Positions 19,513-28,343 of a stretch of 64,000 nucleotides of DNA are shown here, piece by piece (position 1 is the first letter of the stretch; each line of letters starts with the position of its first letter). Below the pieces are notes generated by a model, which saw nothing but the letters and a program-made list of their open reading frames with translations, was not told the origin of the DNA and searched no databases. Where the stretch lies: the NCBI RefSeq assembly GCF_014069875.1, contig NZ_CP059676.1, positions 1,302,001 through 1,366,000 of the forward strand, in the 5' to 3' direction. The position numbers were made by a program, and so were the translations under genes. This DNA comes from Flaviflexus equikiangi (GTDB lineage Bacteria; Actinomycetota; Actinomycetes; Actinomycetales; Actinomycetaceae).

Positions 19513-22073
19513 GCCCGCAAAGCCGCCCCGACAGCATCGCCGGCGCGATCCACGATCGCAGTCCTGATCGCTGCTGTCTCCTCAGCTGTCAACGTGTGGT
19601 CCCCACGGAACTGCAGAGCATAAGCCAAGGACTTCGTGCCAGGCTCCAGCTGCGATCCCGTATAGACATCGAAGAGAGTCACGTCCTCGAGAAGCTCCCC
19701 TCCGGCCTCCCAGATGATTGCCTCGACCTCGGCAGAGGTGACGTCATCGGCGACGACGAGGGCAATGTCCTCCTTGGCGGCCGGATGGGTGGATACGGGT
19801 GCCACGCTGATCGGGTCATGACCACGAGCCGTGCCCATCGCATCCGTATCGACCTCGAACGCGATCGACCGGGACGGCAGCTCGAAGGCCGTGCACACCG
19901 TCGGTGCGAGTTCACCCGCGAAACCGATCGTCACGCCGTTCGCTTCGATCCGTGCACATCGGCCCGGATGGAAGGGAGCACGATCGGTTGCGTGGACGGT
20001 GACGGGCAGGCCGAGGATGCGGGCGATGGAGCGGACGGCCTCAATCGCATCGCGCCAATCCCATACGACTGCGTCAAGGCCCGCACGCGGAGCGAGCACC
20101 CGCGGTGCCGCGACGCCGGCGACGTGATGCGGCTGGCGCGGGATCGCGGCATTGAGCGCCGCGAGCTGGTCGTCTGTCGGCTTCGTCGCGACCGGCAGGG
20201 AGAGTGCGGGGACGATGCCATCCGGAATGGTGACAAGCCCTGCCTCGACAACCGCAGTCCCCTGGTTCTGTCGCGCCACGTTGAGGGCGGCTGTCTGCAG
20301 AAGAGAATCGAGGATCGACGTCCGCATCAGCGGCACATCGTCCTGGAGCGGGTTCTTCAGTCGAAGGGCGGTCCTGCGATCATCATCCTCGGGGATCCCC
20401 TGCGCGTCGTGCGCACCGGAGCTGACGAACGGATAGGACAGGACTTCCGTCCACCCCATCTCCACAAGCGTCCGCATCATATCCCTGCGGCGTCGCTGAG
20501 CATCGGTCAATCCGCGCCCGGCGGGAGCGGGCGGGAGGAGTGTCTCGATCTCGTCGTAGCCGATGAGGCGCGCGATCTCTTCGACGAGGTGTGCGGGACC
20601 GACAAGGTCGGGGCGCCACGACGGCGGTGCAACTTCGAGGGGGAACGAGCCGGACACGTCGCAGCCGATCTGCCCGAGGATGTCGATGACGTCCTCCGTC
20701 GATGGTGTGAGGCCCGTCAGACGGGTGACCTCTGCCGGGTCGAAAGCGATTGTCGGGAACGGAACCGTGTTGTCGACATCGGTGACCATGCCGGATGCTG
20801 TTCCGCCGCCGTATTCGACGAGAAGGTCGACGACGCGCTGTGCCGCGACGGGGGCAAGCTGTGTATCGACCCCGCGTTCGAATCGCTTCGAGGCTTCCGA
20901 GGGGAGCTTGTGGCGCCGGGATGTGCGGGCAACGCTCGTCTGGTCGAAGTGTGCGGCCTCGATGAGGACGTTCTCCGTCGTCTCGCTGATCTCTGTCGAT
21001 TCTCCGCCCATGACTCCCGCCAGGCCGAGAATCCGCTCCCCGTCGCTGTCGGTGATGAGGAGGTCTTCCGGATCGAGGGTTCTCTCGACATCATCGAGGG
21101 TGGTGAGCTTCTCGCCCTCCTGCGCACGACGGACGACGATCGGGAGACTCATCTTGTCCAGGTCATAGGCATGGAGCGGCTGACCCAGATCGAGCATGAC
21201 ATAGTTCGTCACGTCGACCGCGAGCGAGATGGGCCGCATGCCGGCCTCTGTGAGCCTGTCCCGCATCCACTTGGGGCTGGCGGCCGTCGGATCGATGTTG
21301 CGGACGATCCGCGTCACGAACCTGTCGCAGCCGACGCGGTCATTGATCGGCGCCCGGTCGTCGATCACAACCGTGGTCTCTCCGCTCGGCTCCGGCAGAC
21401 CTGCCGGGAGGTTCTCCGGCAGGCCCGGGTCCGTGAAGGATGCTCCTGTCGAATGGGAGTATTCGCGGGCAACGCCTCTCATGGAGAAGCAGTAGCCGCG
21501 ATCGGGGGTGACGTTGATTTCGAGCGTCTCCCTGCCCAAGCCCAGGTAGGGCATGATGTCCTCGCCTACGGCCGGGAGCTCGGCGATCGCGTCCGCGTCT
21601 GCGCCGCGTGCCAGGACGATGATGCCATCATGGTCGCTGCCGAGTCCAAGCTCGAGGCTCGAGCAGATCATGCCGTCCGAGATGTGTCCGTACGTCTTCC
21701 GCGATGCGATCGCAAACCCGCCGGGAAGGACCGCGCCGGGCAGGGAGACGACGACATAGTCGCCCTCCGCGAAGTTGTGGGCGCCGCAGATGATGCCGCG
21801 GGACGGCAGGTCTGAGGGTTCCTTGCCCTGCCCCGGTGCGTCGTTGTGCTGGCCGACGTCGACCCGGCAGTAGTTGATCGTCTTGCCGTTCTTCTGCTCT
21901 TCCTTCGAGACGGTCAGCACGCGGCCCACGACGAGGGGGCCCGTGATATCGCCGCGATGGATTTCCTCCTCTTCGAGACCGACCTTGACGAGGTCGGCCG
22001 CGAGCTGATCGGCGGTCAGGCCGTCCGGTGTCTCAACGTGGGCGGAGAGCCAGTCGATGGGGATGAGTGGCAT
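19509..22073 (-). CDS. pheT: Phenylalanyl-tRNA synthetase beta subunit
   Basis: Beta chain of the (alpha-beta)2 enzyme, 854 residues. Order: N-terminal MPLIPIDWLSAHV, a tRNA-binding OB fold (about 45-150), B3/4 editing region, B5 domain, a catalytic-like core (DLVGPAHLVEEIARLIGYDEI) and a C-terminal FDX-ACB anticodon-binding domain. The ATG at 22073 lies one base after the pheS stop with GGAAGGAG upstream. The long upstream open frame is out of frame with pheS and is ignored. The stop overlaps the GATase GTG. Confidence 0.97.
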   Translation of the reverse strand: MPLIPIDWLSAHVETPDGLTADQLAADLVKVGLEEEEIHRGDITGPLVVGRVLTVSKEEQKNGKTINYCRVDVGQHNDAPGQGKEPSDLPSRGIICGAHNFAEGDYVVVSLPGAVLPGGFAIASRKTYGHISDGMICSSLELGLGSDHDGIIVLARGADADAIAELPAVGEDIMPYLGLGRETLEINVTPDRGYCFSMRGVAREYSHSTGASFTDPGLPENLPAGLPEPSGETTVVIDDRAPINDRVGCDRFVTRIVRNIDPTAASPKWMRDRLTEAGMRPISLAVDVTNYVMLDLGQPLHAYDLDKMSLPIVVRRAQEGEKLTTLDDVERTLDPEDLLITDSDGERILGLAGVMGGESTEISETTENVLIEAAHFDQTSVARTSRRHKLPSEASKRFERGVDTQLAPVAAQRVVDLLVEYGGGTASGMVTDVDNTVPFPTIAFDPAEVTRLTGLTPSTEDVIDILGQIGCDVSGSFPLEVAPPSWRPDLVGPAHLVEEIARLIGYDEIETLLPPAPAGRGLTDAQRRRRDMMRTLVEMGWTEVLSYPFVSSGAHDAQGIPEDDDRRTALRLKNPLQDDVPLMRTSILDSLLQTAALNVARQNQGTAVVEAGLVTIPDGIVPALSLPVATKPTDDQLAALNAAIPRQPHHVAGVAAPRVLAPRAGLDAVVWDWRDAIEAVRSIARILGLPVTVHATDRAPFHPGRCARIEANGVTIGFAGELAPTVCTAFELPSRSIAFEVDTDAMGTARGHDPISVAPVSTHPAAKEDIALVVADDVTSAEVEAIIWEAGGELLEDVTLFDVYTGSQLEPGTKSLAYALQFRGDHTLTAEETAAIRTAIVDRAGDAVGAALRA

Positions 22074-22074
22074 G

Positions 22075-23184
<1,110 letters not shown>

Positions 23185-23198
23185 CTATCGTATCGCCC

Positions 23199-23219
23199 GA
23201 TGCGCAACCATCGCGCATC
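23199..23219. repeat. Inverted repeat in the pheS leader
   Basis: GATGCGC and GCGCATC form a perfect 7-bp stem with a 7-base loop, 42 bases before the pheS ATG on the pheS mRNA. It could be part of a leader structure; no Phe-codon run was found. Confidence 0.5.
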
Positions 23220-23253
23220 GACCCGTGGAACAGTGTCGGGCGGTCCGATCGTG

Positions 23254-23271
23254 TCGGTGCTCGAGCACCGA
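23254..23271. repeat. 18-bp perfect palindrome upstream of pheS
   Basis: TCGGTGCTCGAGCACCGA is its own reverse complement. As RNA it gives a 7-bp stem with a TCGA loop. It lies about 100 bases before pheS and 160 bases before csbD, in the only sizeable gap between these divergent genes. It could be a protein operator or leader hairpin; no T run follows on either strand. The rest of 23158-23431 shows a smaller CCTGG/CCAGG hairpin near 23326 and nothing else I recognise. Confidence 0.55.
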
Positions 23272-23431
23272 TCGTCGCGGGCACATGCCTCCACACGGCC
23301 TCCCGGTGGACCCTTCCCACTCCCCCTACCTGGGAGAATCCAGGGAGAGGCCTCCCCTGACGGCGTAAAAAGATGCGAGTAAACGAGATCCAACGCACAC
23401 TGGTCTCACACGACAACCGAGAGGAGACCTT

Positions 23432-23647
23432 ATGGGTATTGACGATAAGGCGAAGAACGAGTTCCAGGATCTTGGCGGAAAGGCCAAGGAGGGCGCTGGC
23501 AAGCTCACCGATAACGAACGCCTCGAGGCTGAAGGCAAGGGCGATCAGGTCGGCGCGAAGGCCAAGAAGGCAGGCGAGTCCATCAAGGACTTCGCCAAGG
23601 ACGCCACCGACAAGGCGAAGGATCTCTTCAACAAAGATTCCAAGTAG
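23432..23647 (+). CDS. CsbD family stress-response protein
   Basis: A 71-residue, highly charged, Lys/Asp/Ala-rich protein starting MGIDDKAKNEFQDLGGKAKE, the standard CsbD pattern with a repeated KxKD/KxAG texture. CsbD proteins are small general-stress proteins of unknown mechanism. The ATG has GAGGAG six bases upstream. It is monocistronic, ending at a strong hairpin. Confidence 0.92.
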   Translation: MGIDDKAKNEFQDLGGKAKEGAGKLTDNERLEAEGKGDQVGAKAKKAGESIKDFAKDATDKAKDLFNKDSK

Positions 23648-23660
23648 GTAGATGACGATG

Positions 23661-23689
23661 AGTGAGGCGGGCCGCTGGCCCGCCTCACT
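23661..23689. terminator. Strong hairpin between convergent csbD and sugar-porter genes
   Basis: AGTGAGGCGGGCC pairs perfectly (13 bp) with GGCCCGCCTCACT around a 3-base loop. It lies 14 bases after csbD and 32 bases after the sugar-porter stop on the other strand. No T run follows, so it is a bidirectional terminator by position and stem strength. Confidence 0.75.
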
Positions 23690-23720
23690 CGCGTCTAGGG
23701 TTCCGGTGTCGGCGTCCCGG

Positions 23721-25400
23721 TTAGGAGTATCGCCTCTCCATCTCCAGTTCGATCTCTTCCATGGACAGGCCTGCCGTCTCCGGCATCCACCGCCAAAGCG
23801 CAGCGAACATGACGATATTCATGAGGCCGTAGATCCCGTACGTCATCATGCCGCCCAGCCCGTCCATCATCACCGGGAAGGTGACTGTCACAAGGGCGTT
23901 GACCATCCAGAGGAAGAAGATGCAGGTGCCGTTGGCGATGCCGCGGACATAGGAGGGGAAGATCTCCCCGAGCATCGTCCACACGACAGTGCCGTTCGAG
24001 GATTGCACGATCAGCATGAAGATGCCCATGACGGCAAGGACGGCGAAGGCTGCGGCAGCGGCCGGCTGGGTGCCATCGTCGAGGTGCGGCTGGATGAAGA
24101 CGCCGAAGAGGGCCGCGATCGAGAACATGCAGATCGAGACGCCGGCGATGCAGAAGAGAAGGATGGAGCGGCGCTTGAACTTGAAGATGAGGTAGAGCCC
24201 GAGCGTTGCGCCGATGACGGACATGACGCCGTTGGCGACCTGGGCCGTGATGGCCGCCTGGGTCGTCATGCCGGCATACTCCAGCACTTTCGGCGCGTCA
24301 TACATGACCGTGTTGACGCCCGTGAGCTGGTTGGAGGCCGCGAGCAGCAGTCCGACGAAGAAGAGCTTGCGCAGCCAGGGCGTTCCCCATATGTCGGAGA
24401 AGGTTCCCTGCCTTGTCCTCTTCTGTTCGATCTGAAGCTGGATACCCTCGGCCATCTCCTCCTCGATCGGGTCATCCCGGTCGTCTCTGACGCGCTTCAG
24501 CGCGCCGATGGCATCGATGTATCGGCGATTCTGGGTATACCAGCGCGGAGATTCGGGCATGAGGCGCATGCCGAGCCACAGCGCAACGGCGGGTATTGAG
24601 CACAGGACGAGCATGTACCGCCAGGCGCTGCCGTTGCCGCCCTTGATGACGAGCTGATCGACAAACGCCCGGAAGGCATCGCTGGTCGCAAAGCTGTTCT
24701 GCAGTGCCGTGACATTCGACCAGAGCTGGACACCGGGTTCGAGGGGTCCTGACGGGTCGTTGATGATATCGATCTTGGGACCGCCAGCCACACTGTTGAT
24801 GACGGCATTGAAGGAGAACGCGGTGAGCTGGCCGACGACGATCATGAGCTGGTCGATGGCGACGATCGTGCCGCGGATGCGCTTGGGCGCGGTCTCTGCG
24901 AGGTAGACGGGGACGGTTGCCGATGCTCCGCCTACGGCCAACCCGAGGACGAAGCGCGAGAGATACATGAACCACAGGCTCGGTGCGAGCGAGACCATGA
25001 GCGCACCCGTGAAGAACAGCATGGCGAGGAGCATGATGTTGTGGCGGCGGCCGAACCTGTCGGACAGGCGCCCTCCGAACAGCGCTCCACAGGCGGCGCC
25101 GATGAGGAGGATGCCGCCGATCAGGCCCTCCTCGAGCGATGTCAGATGCATTCCTCCCGCGCCCCAGGGCATGTACATGTAGGGCAGGGCCCCAGAGATC
25201 ACGCCCGTGTCGTAGCCGAAAAGGAACGAGCCGAGGCAGGCGATGCTGGCGACCCATCCGATCGAGCGCCGCTTCCCCGACGGAGGGGTGTCCTCCACCA
25301 ACGACTTGAGCGTCGCCCCTGTGGGATATTGGTATTCCTGACCGTCATCGACATGAGGTATTATGGTCCCTGCGTTCCTTCCGTTATCGCACGCGCTCAC
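23721..25400 (-). CDS. Sugar porter family MFS transporter, probable myo-inositol permease
   Basis: Proton symporter of 559 residues with twelve membrane segments. Family motifs are present: FLFGYDTGVISGALPY in segment 1, DRFGRR after segment 2, RFVLGLAVGGASATVPVYLAE, and PESPRW with the central loop after segment 6. A long insertion lies between predicted segments in the region of residues 190-240. The GTG at 25400 is the most upstream in-frame start and lies two bases after the stop of a small upstream frame; TTG 25301 or GTG 25298 would remove 33-34 residues before segment 1. Inositol as substrate is inferred from the iol island and the operator at 25535-25548. Confidence 0.88.
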   Translation of the reverse strand: MSACDNGRNAGTIIPHVDDGQEYQYPTGATLKSLVEDTPPSGKRRSIGWVASIACLGSFLFGYDTGVISGALPYMYMPWGAGGMHLTSLEEGLIGGILLIGAACGALFGGRLSDRFGRRHNIMLLAMLFFTGALMVSLAPSLWFMYLSRFVLGLAVGGASATVPVYLAETAPKRIRGTIVAIDQLMIVVGQLTAFSFNAVINSVAGGPKIDIINDPSGPLEPGVQLWSNVTALQNSFATSDAFRAFVDQLVIKGGNGSAWRYMLVLCSIPAVALWLGMRLMPESPRWYTQNRRYIDAIGALKRVRDDRDDPIEEEMAEGIQLQIEQKRTRQGTFSDIWGTPWLRKLFFVGLLLAASNQLTGVNTVMYDAPKVLEYAGMTTQAAITAQVANGVMSVIGATLGLYLIFKFKRRSILLFCIAGVSICMFSIAALFGVFIQPHLDDGTQPAAAAAFAVLAVMGIFMLIVQSSNGTVVWTMLGEIFPSYVRGIANGTCIFFLWMVNALVTVTFPVMMDGLGGMMTYGIYGLMNIVMFAALWRWMPETAGLSMEEIELEMERRYS

Positions 25401-25402
25401 GA

Positions 25403-25477
25403 CTACGTTCCGCCATCATCAGCGCAACGGGCGCGTCGTACGAGCACTATCGCCCGCCGCGTCGTCATCGACATCAT
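25403..25477 (-). CDS. Possible 24-residue leader ORF before the sugar porter
   Basis: ATG ATG at 25477 follows GGAAG by five bases, and the frame ends in TAG two bases before the porter's GTG (TAGTCGTG). The product is Arg-rich (MMSMTTRRAIVLVRRARC...). The arrangement would let ribosomes reinitiate at the porter start, which itself lacks a good ribosome binding site. There is no independent support for expression. Confidence 0.35.
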   Translation of the reverse strand: MMSMTTRRAIVLVRRARCADDGGT

Positions 25478-25534
25478 GCTGTCTTCCGTGAAAGGCCAAG
25501 CTACCCTGCCTGGCGCTCCCCAACCATTCACACA

Positions 25535-25548
25535 TATGTGCTAACAAT
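25535..25548. promoter_or_regulatory. iol-type operator upstream of the sugar porter
   Basis: TATGTGCTAACAAT matches the TGT-N4-ACA core shared by seven sites in the island. It lies about 135 bases before the porter GTG and 58 bases before the small leader frame, and overlaps the palindrome CACATATGTG (25531-25540). The region 25401-25908 has no protein gene apart from the leader frame; it holds this site and the promoter region of the next small gene. Confidence 0.6.
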
Positions 25549-25769
25549 GACTTAATTCATCGTCAGACATGCACACATATGTCAGAGATCGCGACGGCCG
25601 TGAACGTGAGGTCAGAGGTCTGGTGTCTTCGGTCAGTCGATAGTCGAGAGACTGCAAACTTCTGCAACATATTTCAGATCATTGCATGGGGGACGTTGAC
25701 TGCGACGAGCTGCAGGATGAGTCGATCTCAAGCGACCGAGTAGAATCACGTTAAAGCCGACCATGCTCA

Positions 25770-25806
25770 TGCAACATAGCGCACATTTCCTTGCATGTTT
25801 GTTGCA
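25770..25806. repeat. Inverted repeat in the promoter of the small membrane-protein gene
   Basis: TGCAACA (25770-25776) and TGTTGCA (25800-25806) are inverted arms separated by 23 bases, flanking the -35 region; a further TGCAACAT copy lies at 25663-25670. Such spacing could bind a dimeric regulator. No regulator is identified. Confidence 0.4.
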
Positions 25807-25818
25807 TCGGCGTATGCT
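25791..25818 (+). promoter_or_regulatory. Candidate promoter of the small membrane-protein gene
   Basis: TTGCAT (25791-25796) and TATGCT (25813-25818) are 16 bases apart, a reasonable sigma-70-type promoter. A start near 25825 would give an 80-85-base 5' leader. Confidence 0.5.
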
Positions 25819-25861
25819 TGAGGTGTACCAAACGGAACGGGTCCCCCGGGATCGAGCACAC

Positions 25862-25892
25862 GGATGTGCAGAGCATCCAGCGCTCTGCATCC
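25862..25892 (+). promoter_or_regulatory. 5' leader hairpin next to the ribosome binding site
   Basis: TGCAGAGC (25867-25874) pairs with GCTCTGCA (25882-25889) around a 7-base loop; GGA and TCC extend the stem past a 2-base bulge. It ends four bases before GAAAGGA, the ribosome binding site of the next gene, so it may stabilise the mRNA or control initiation. Confidence 0.5.
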
Positions 25893-25908
25893 TTGAAAGG
25901 ACAATTCA

Positions 25909-26142
25909 ATGTCGAGCATCATCGAAGCACAGGCCTACGCCCAGGGATTCACCCCCCAGGACTCGACCGTGACGCAGACTGACGCACGCTTCCACGCCCT
26001 CATCGGCTTCCTGATCCTCATGGTCATCGGCGCGCTCACGGGTGTTGCGCTTTCCGCTCCCGCGATCACAATCGCAGCGGGCCTCATCACCGCCGCCAGC
26101 GTGACGGCGGTCGCCTACTCCGCCATCAGCTCCGAAAACTGA
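25909..26142 (+). CDS. Small membrane protein of unknown function
   Basis: I do not recognise this 77-residue protein. A polar N-terminal third (MSSIIEAQAYAQGFTPQDS...) is followed by about 45 hydrophobic residues, likely one long or two short membrane helices (FHALIGFLILMVIGALTGVA, then ITIAAGLITAASVTAVAY), and ends SSEN. It has no Cys. GAAAGGA lies eight bases before the ATG. The unit is complete: promoter, structured 5' leader, gene and an intrinsic terminator. The promoter has its own inverted repeat rather than an iol operator, so it is probably not part of the inositol regulon. A membrane peptide or precursor peptide is possible, but no processing genes are nearby. Confidence 0.75.
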   Translation: MSSIIEAQAYAQGFTPQDSTVTQTDARFHALIGFLILMVIGALTGVALSAPAITIAAGLITAASVTAVAYSAISSEN

Positions 26143-26199
26143 GCCGAGACCAGGACGCGGCTCCCGCGCTGCGTCCTCGTCGCATCACACCGCACACGC

Positions 26200-26226
26200 A
26201 AGGGGCGAGATGATCTCGCCCCTTTT
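26200..26226 (+). terminator. Rho-independent terminator of the small membrane-protein gene
   Basis: AAGGGGCGAGA pairs with TCTCGCCCCTT (11 bp) around TGA, and the stem ends in TTTT. The hairpin lies 58 bases after the small gene and 31 bases after the convergent dehydrogenase stop, so it may serve both strands. Confidence 0.85.
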
Positions 26227-26257
26227 CTGTGCCCGCCCATACCCAGAGTCGGTCCGC

Positions 26258-27391
26258 TCAGAGGGTCATGTCGACCACCGCGCGCCCGCGGATCTTGCCC
26301 TGGGCCAGCAGGTCGTAGCCTTCACCCACGTTGTCGAGTGAGTAGTGCGCCGAGACGATCTCCTTATAGTTGACGATGTTGGCGGCGGCGAGTTCGACCA
26401 CTGCCGGCAGATCGTGGCGGGTACGGGCACCATAGGAGCCGATGATCGACTGAGACCGGCGCACGGTCCGATTGATCTCGACAGAGGCCGATTGCACGCC
26501 GGCACCAAGGCCGATCGGGATCATGCGTCCGCCGTCTTTCAAGGCGGCAAGTGCAGAATCCCATGTCTCCGGCCGTCCGAGAGCCTCAAAGGCAACGTCC
26601 ACGCCGCGGCCCCCGGTGATGGCGAAGACCGCTTCGCGCACGTCCTCCACTGCGGAGTTGATCGTATGCGTGGCGCCGAGATGACGGGCGGCCTCGAGCT
26701 TCTCGTCCGTCACATCGATGGCGATCACGTGCTTCGCACCGAATGCTCTGGAGATTTGAATGATGTTCGATCCGACGCCGCCGGTCGCGACGACTGCGAC
26801 GCTCTCGCCGTGGTGCACGTCAGCGCCGCGACGAACTGCGCCATATGCCGTGAGCACCGCACATCCGATGATGGCGCCTGCAATCGGGTCGACACTGTCG
26901 GGAAGCGGCGCAACTGAGGTCGTCGGGATGACGCAGTACTCGGCGAGAGCTCCCATGGAATACTGGGCAATCTCTTCGCCGTCGAGACCGAAGAGTCTGG
27001 TTTGACCGTCGTAGAGCTGTCCCTTGAGACGGTTGAGATCGAAGAAGGGGCCGCAGAGATCGTCTCGCCCTTCGGCACAGGCGGGGCACTTGCCGCACGG
27101 CATGAGGAAGGCCCCCGCCACCATGTCGCCGACCTTGAGCGTCGAGTGTTCGTTGCCAGGCCCGATCTCGACGATCTCGCCGCTCACCTCATGGCCGAGA
27201 ACTGCAGGCAGCGGAAAGGCGATCTTGCCGTGGATGACATGCAGGTCGGAGTGGCACATGCCGCAGGCGCGTACCTTGACGAGGACCTCGCCAGCGCGCG
27301 GCCGGGGTGTGCGAATCTCCTCAACCTGGAGCCCTTTTTCGACATCGCGAAGGACCGATGCTTTCATTGTCAGTGGGATTTGGATCGACAT
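26258..27391 (-). CDS. Zinc-dependent alcohol dehydrogenase in the inositol island
   Basis: A 377-residue medium-chain zinc dehydrogenase. It shows the catalytic-zinc region CGMCHSDLHVIHG (Cys and His), GHEVSGEIVEIG, the structural-zinc cysteines (CGKCPACAEGRDDLC), and the NAD motif VATGGVGSNIIQ. The ATG has GGAGG five bases upstream. It is transcribed away from the TauE/SafE gene, and two perfect operator copies (27454-27467, 27476-27489) lie between them. This suggests regulation with the iol genes. The substrate may be an inositol-derived polyol, aldehyde or alcohol; this is unproven. Confidence 0.9.
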   Translation of the reverse strand: MSIQIPLTMKASVLRDVEKGLQVEEIRTPRPRAGEVLVKVRACGMCHSDLHVIHGKIAFPLPAVLGHEVSGEIVEIGPGNEHSTLKVGDMVAGAFLMPCGKCPACAEGRDDLCGPFFDLNRLKGQLYDGQTRLFGLDGEEIAQYSMGALAEYCVIPTTSVAPLPDSVDPIAGAIIGCAVLTAYGAVRRGADVHHGESVAVVATGGVGSNIIQISRAFGAKHVIAIDVTDEKLEAARHLGATHTINSAVEDVREAVFAITGGRGVDVAFEALGRPETWDSALAALKDGGRMIPIGLGAGVQSASVEINRTVRRSQSIIGSYGARTRHDLPAVVELAAANIVNYKEIVSAHYSLDNVGEGYDLLAQGKIRGRAVVDMTL

Positions 27392-27453
27392 GTTTCCTCC
27401 ATTGGAATACGGGGTAAGCGCACTGCCGCACCCTCAACCCCAGTCTATGTAAC

Positions 27454-27467
27454 TTTGTTCAAACAAA
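27454..27467. promoter_or_regulatory. iol-type operator 1 between dehydrogenase and TauE genes
   Basis: TTTGTTCAAACAAA is a perfect 6-2-6 inverted repeat, equal to TTTGT-N4-ACAAA. It lies 62 bases before the dehydrogenase ATG. Its centre is 22 bp, two helical turns, from the next site. Confidence 0.7.
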
Positions 27468-27475
27468 ACTAGGCC

Positions 27476-27489
27476 TTTGTGCTTACAAA
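27476..27489. promoter_or_regulatory. iol-type operator 2 between dehydrogenase and TauE genes
   Basis: TTTGTGCTTACAAA is a perfect TTTGT-N4-ACAAA site on the same face of the helix as operator 1. It is about 30 bases before the start region of the TauE/SafE gene. Confidence 0.7.
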
Positions 27490-27519
27490 TATAGGTTCTT
27501 TCAACAAGGAGATGGAATC

Positions 27520-28272
27520 CTGGTACTCCCCGATCTCGCGCCACTCGCGTGGGCAGCCGTCGTGTCCGCAGCCCTCTTCGTCGGCATCGGCAAGACTGCG
27601 CTCCCCGGTATCGTCACCGTCTCCGTGGCACTCTTCGCGGCCGTCCTGCCCGCCCGGGAGTCGACTGCCGCGCTTCTCATACTCCTCATGACAGGGGATC
27701 TGGTCGCCGTGACCATCTACGCCAAGAGCGCGGACTGGACGATCCTGCGAAAGCTCGTCCCTTCCGTCATGGTCGGTGTGGCGATCGGCGCATGGTTCCT
27801 CTTCGTCGTCAACGACGAGGTGATGCGGCGTTCAATCGGCATCATTCTCCTGCTCCTCACTGCCATCACCCTGTTCCTCATGCGGAACAATACGGGCGAG
27901 GCCCTCCACGGCTTCTTCGCACGTCGCTCGACTCGGAGCCTGTACGGCTCGCTCGGCGGCTTCACAACCATGGCGGCCAACTCCGGCGGGCCCGTCATGA
28001 ACCTGTACTTCATCGCCTCCGGTTACGAGATGAAGAGGTTTCTCGGCACTCAGGCCTGGTTCTTCTTCATCGTCAACGTCTTCAAGGTGCCCTTCTCCGC
28101 CAGTATCGGACTCATGACCCCTGATGTGCTCTCGCTCGCATTCACCTTGATCCCGCTCGTCCTCGTCGGCACCATCATCGGACGCCTCATCGTCGGGCAC
28201 ATCAATCAGAAGCTGTTCAATCTCATCATCATCGGGCTGACCGTCGTGTCCGCCGTCTACCTGCTCCTCTGA
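27520..28272 (+). CDS. TauE/SafE-family permease (non-canonical or uncertain start)
   Basis: Integral membrane protein, about 250 residues and seven to eight membrane segments. Family marks are LFVGIGKTALPG near the N terminus and FTTMAANSGGPVMNLYF in the middle. The family moves sulfonates, sulfite or other organic anions. The frame has no ATG at the expected place: AAGGAG (27506-27511) is followed in frame by ATC and CTG (27520). An ATG at 27512 is in another frame, and the first in-frame GTG (27562) would cut into the first membrane helix. I use CTG 27520 as the best guess. The operator pair upstream places it in the inositol regulon. Confidence 0.75.
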   Translation: MVLPDLAPLAWAAVVSAALFVGIGKTALPGIVTVSVALFAAVLPARESTAALLILLMTGDLVAVTIYAKSADWTILRKLVPSVMVGVAIGAWFLFVVNDEVMRRSIGIILLLLTAITLFLMRNNTGEALHGFFARRSTRSLYGSLGGFTTMAANSGGPVMNLYFIASGYEMKRFLGTQAWFFFIVNVFKVPFSASIGLMTPDVLSLAFTLIPLVLVGTIIGRLIVGHINQKLFNLIIIGLTVVSAVYLLL

Positions 28273-28289
28273 AGCGGCGATCGGACATG

Positions 28290-28327
28290 AGTGAGCGGCA
28301 GGATGCCTAGGCTTCCTGCCGCTCACT
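28290..28327. terminator. Bidirectional terminator between TauE gene and iolA
   Basis: AGTGAGCGGCAGGA pairs perfectly (14 bp) with TCCTGCCGCTCACT around a 10-base loop. It lies between convergent genes, 17 bases from each stop, with GTT after the stem on the plus strand. Confidence 0.8.
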
Positions 28328-28343
28328 GTTCAGTCTTGTGGCT

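Noticed and set aside
25909-26142. Circular bacteriocin or modified-peptide precursor
   Set aside because: The hydrophobic C-terminal part is suggestive, but there is no maturation enzyme, immunity or dedicated export gene nearby.
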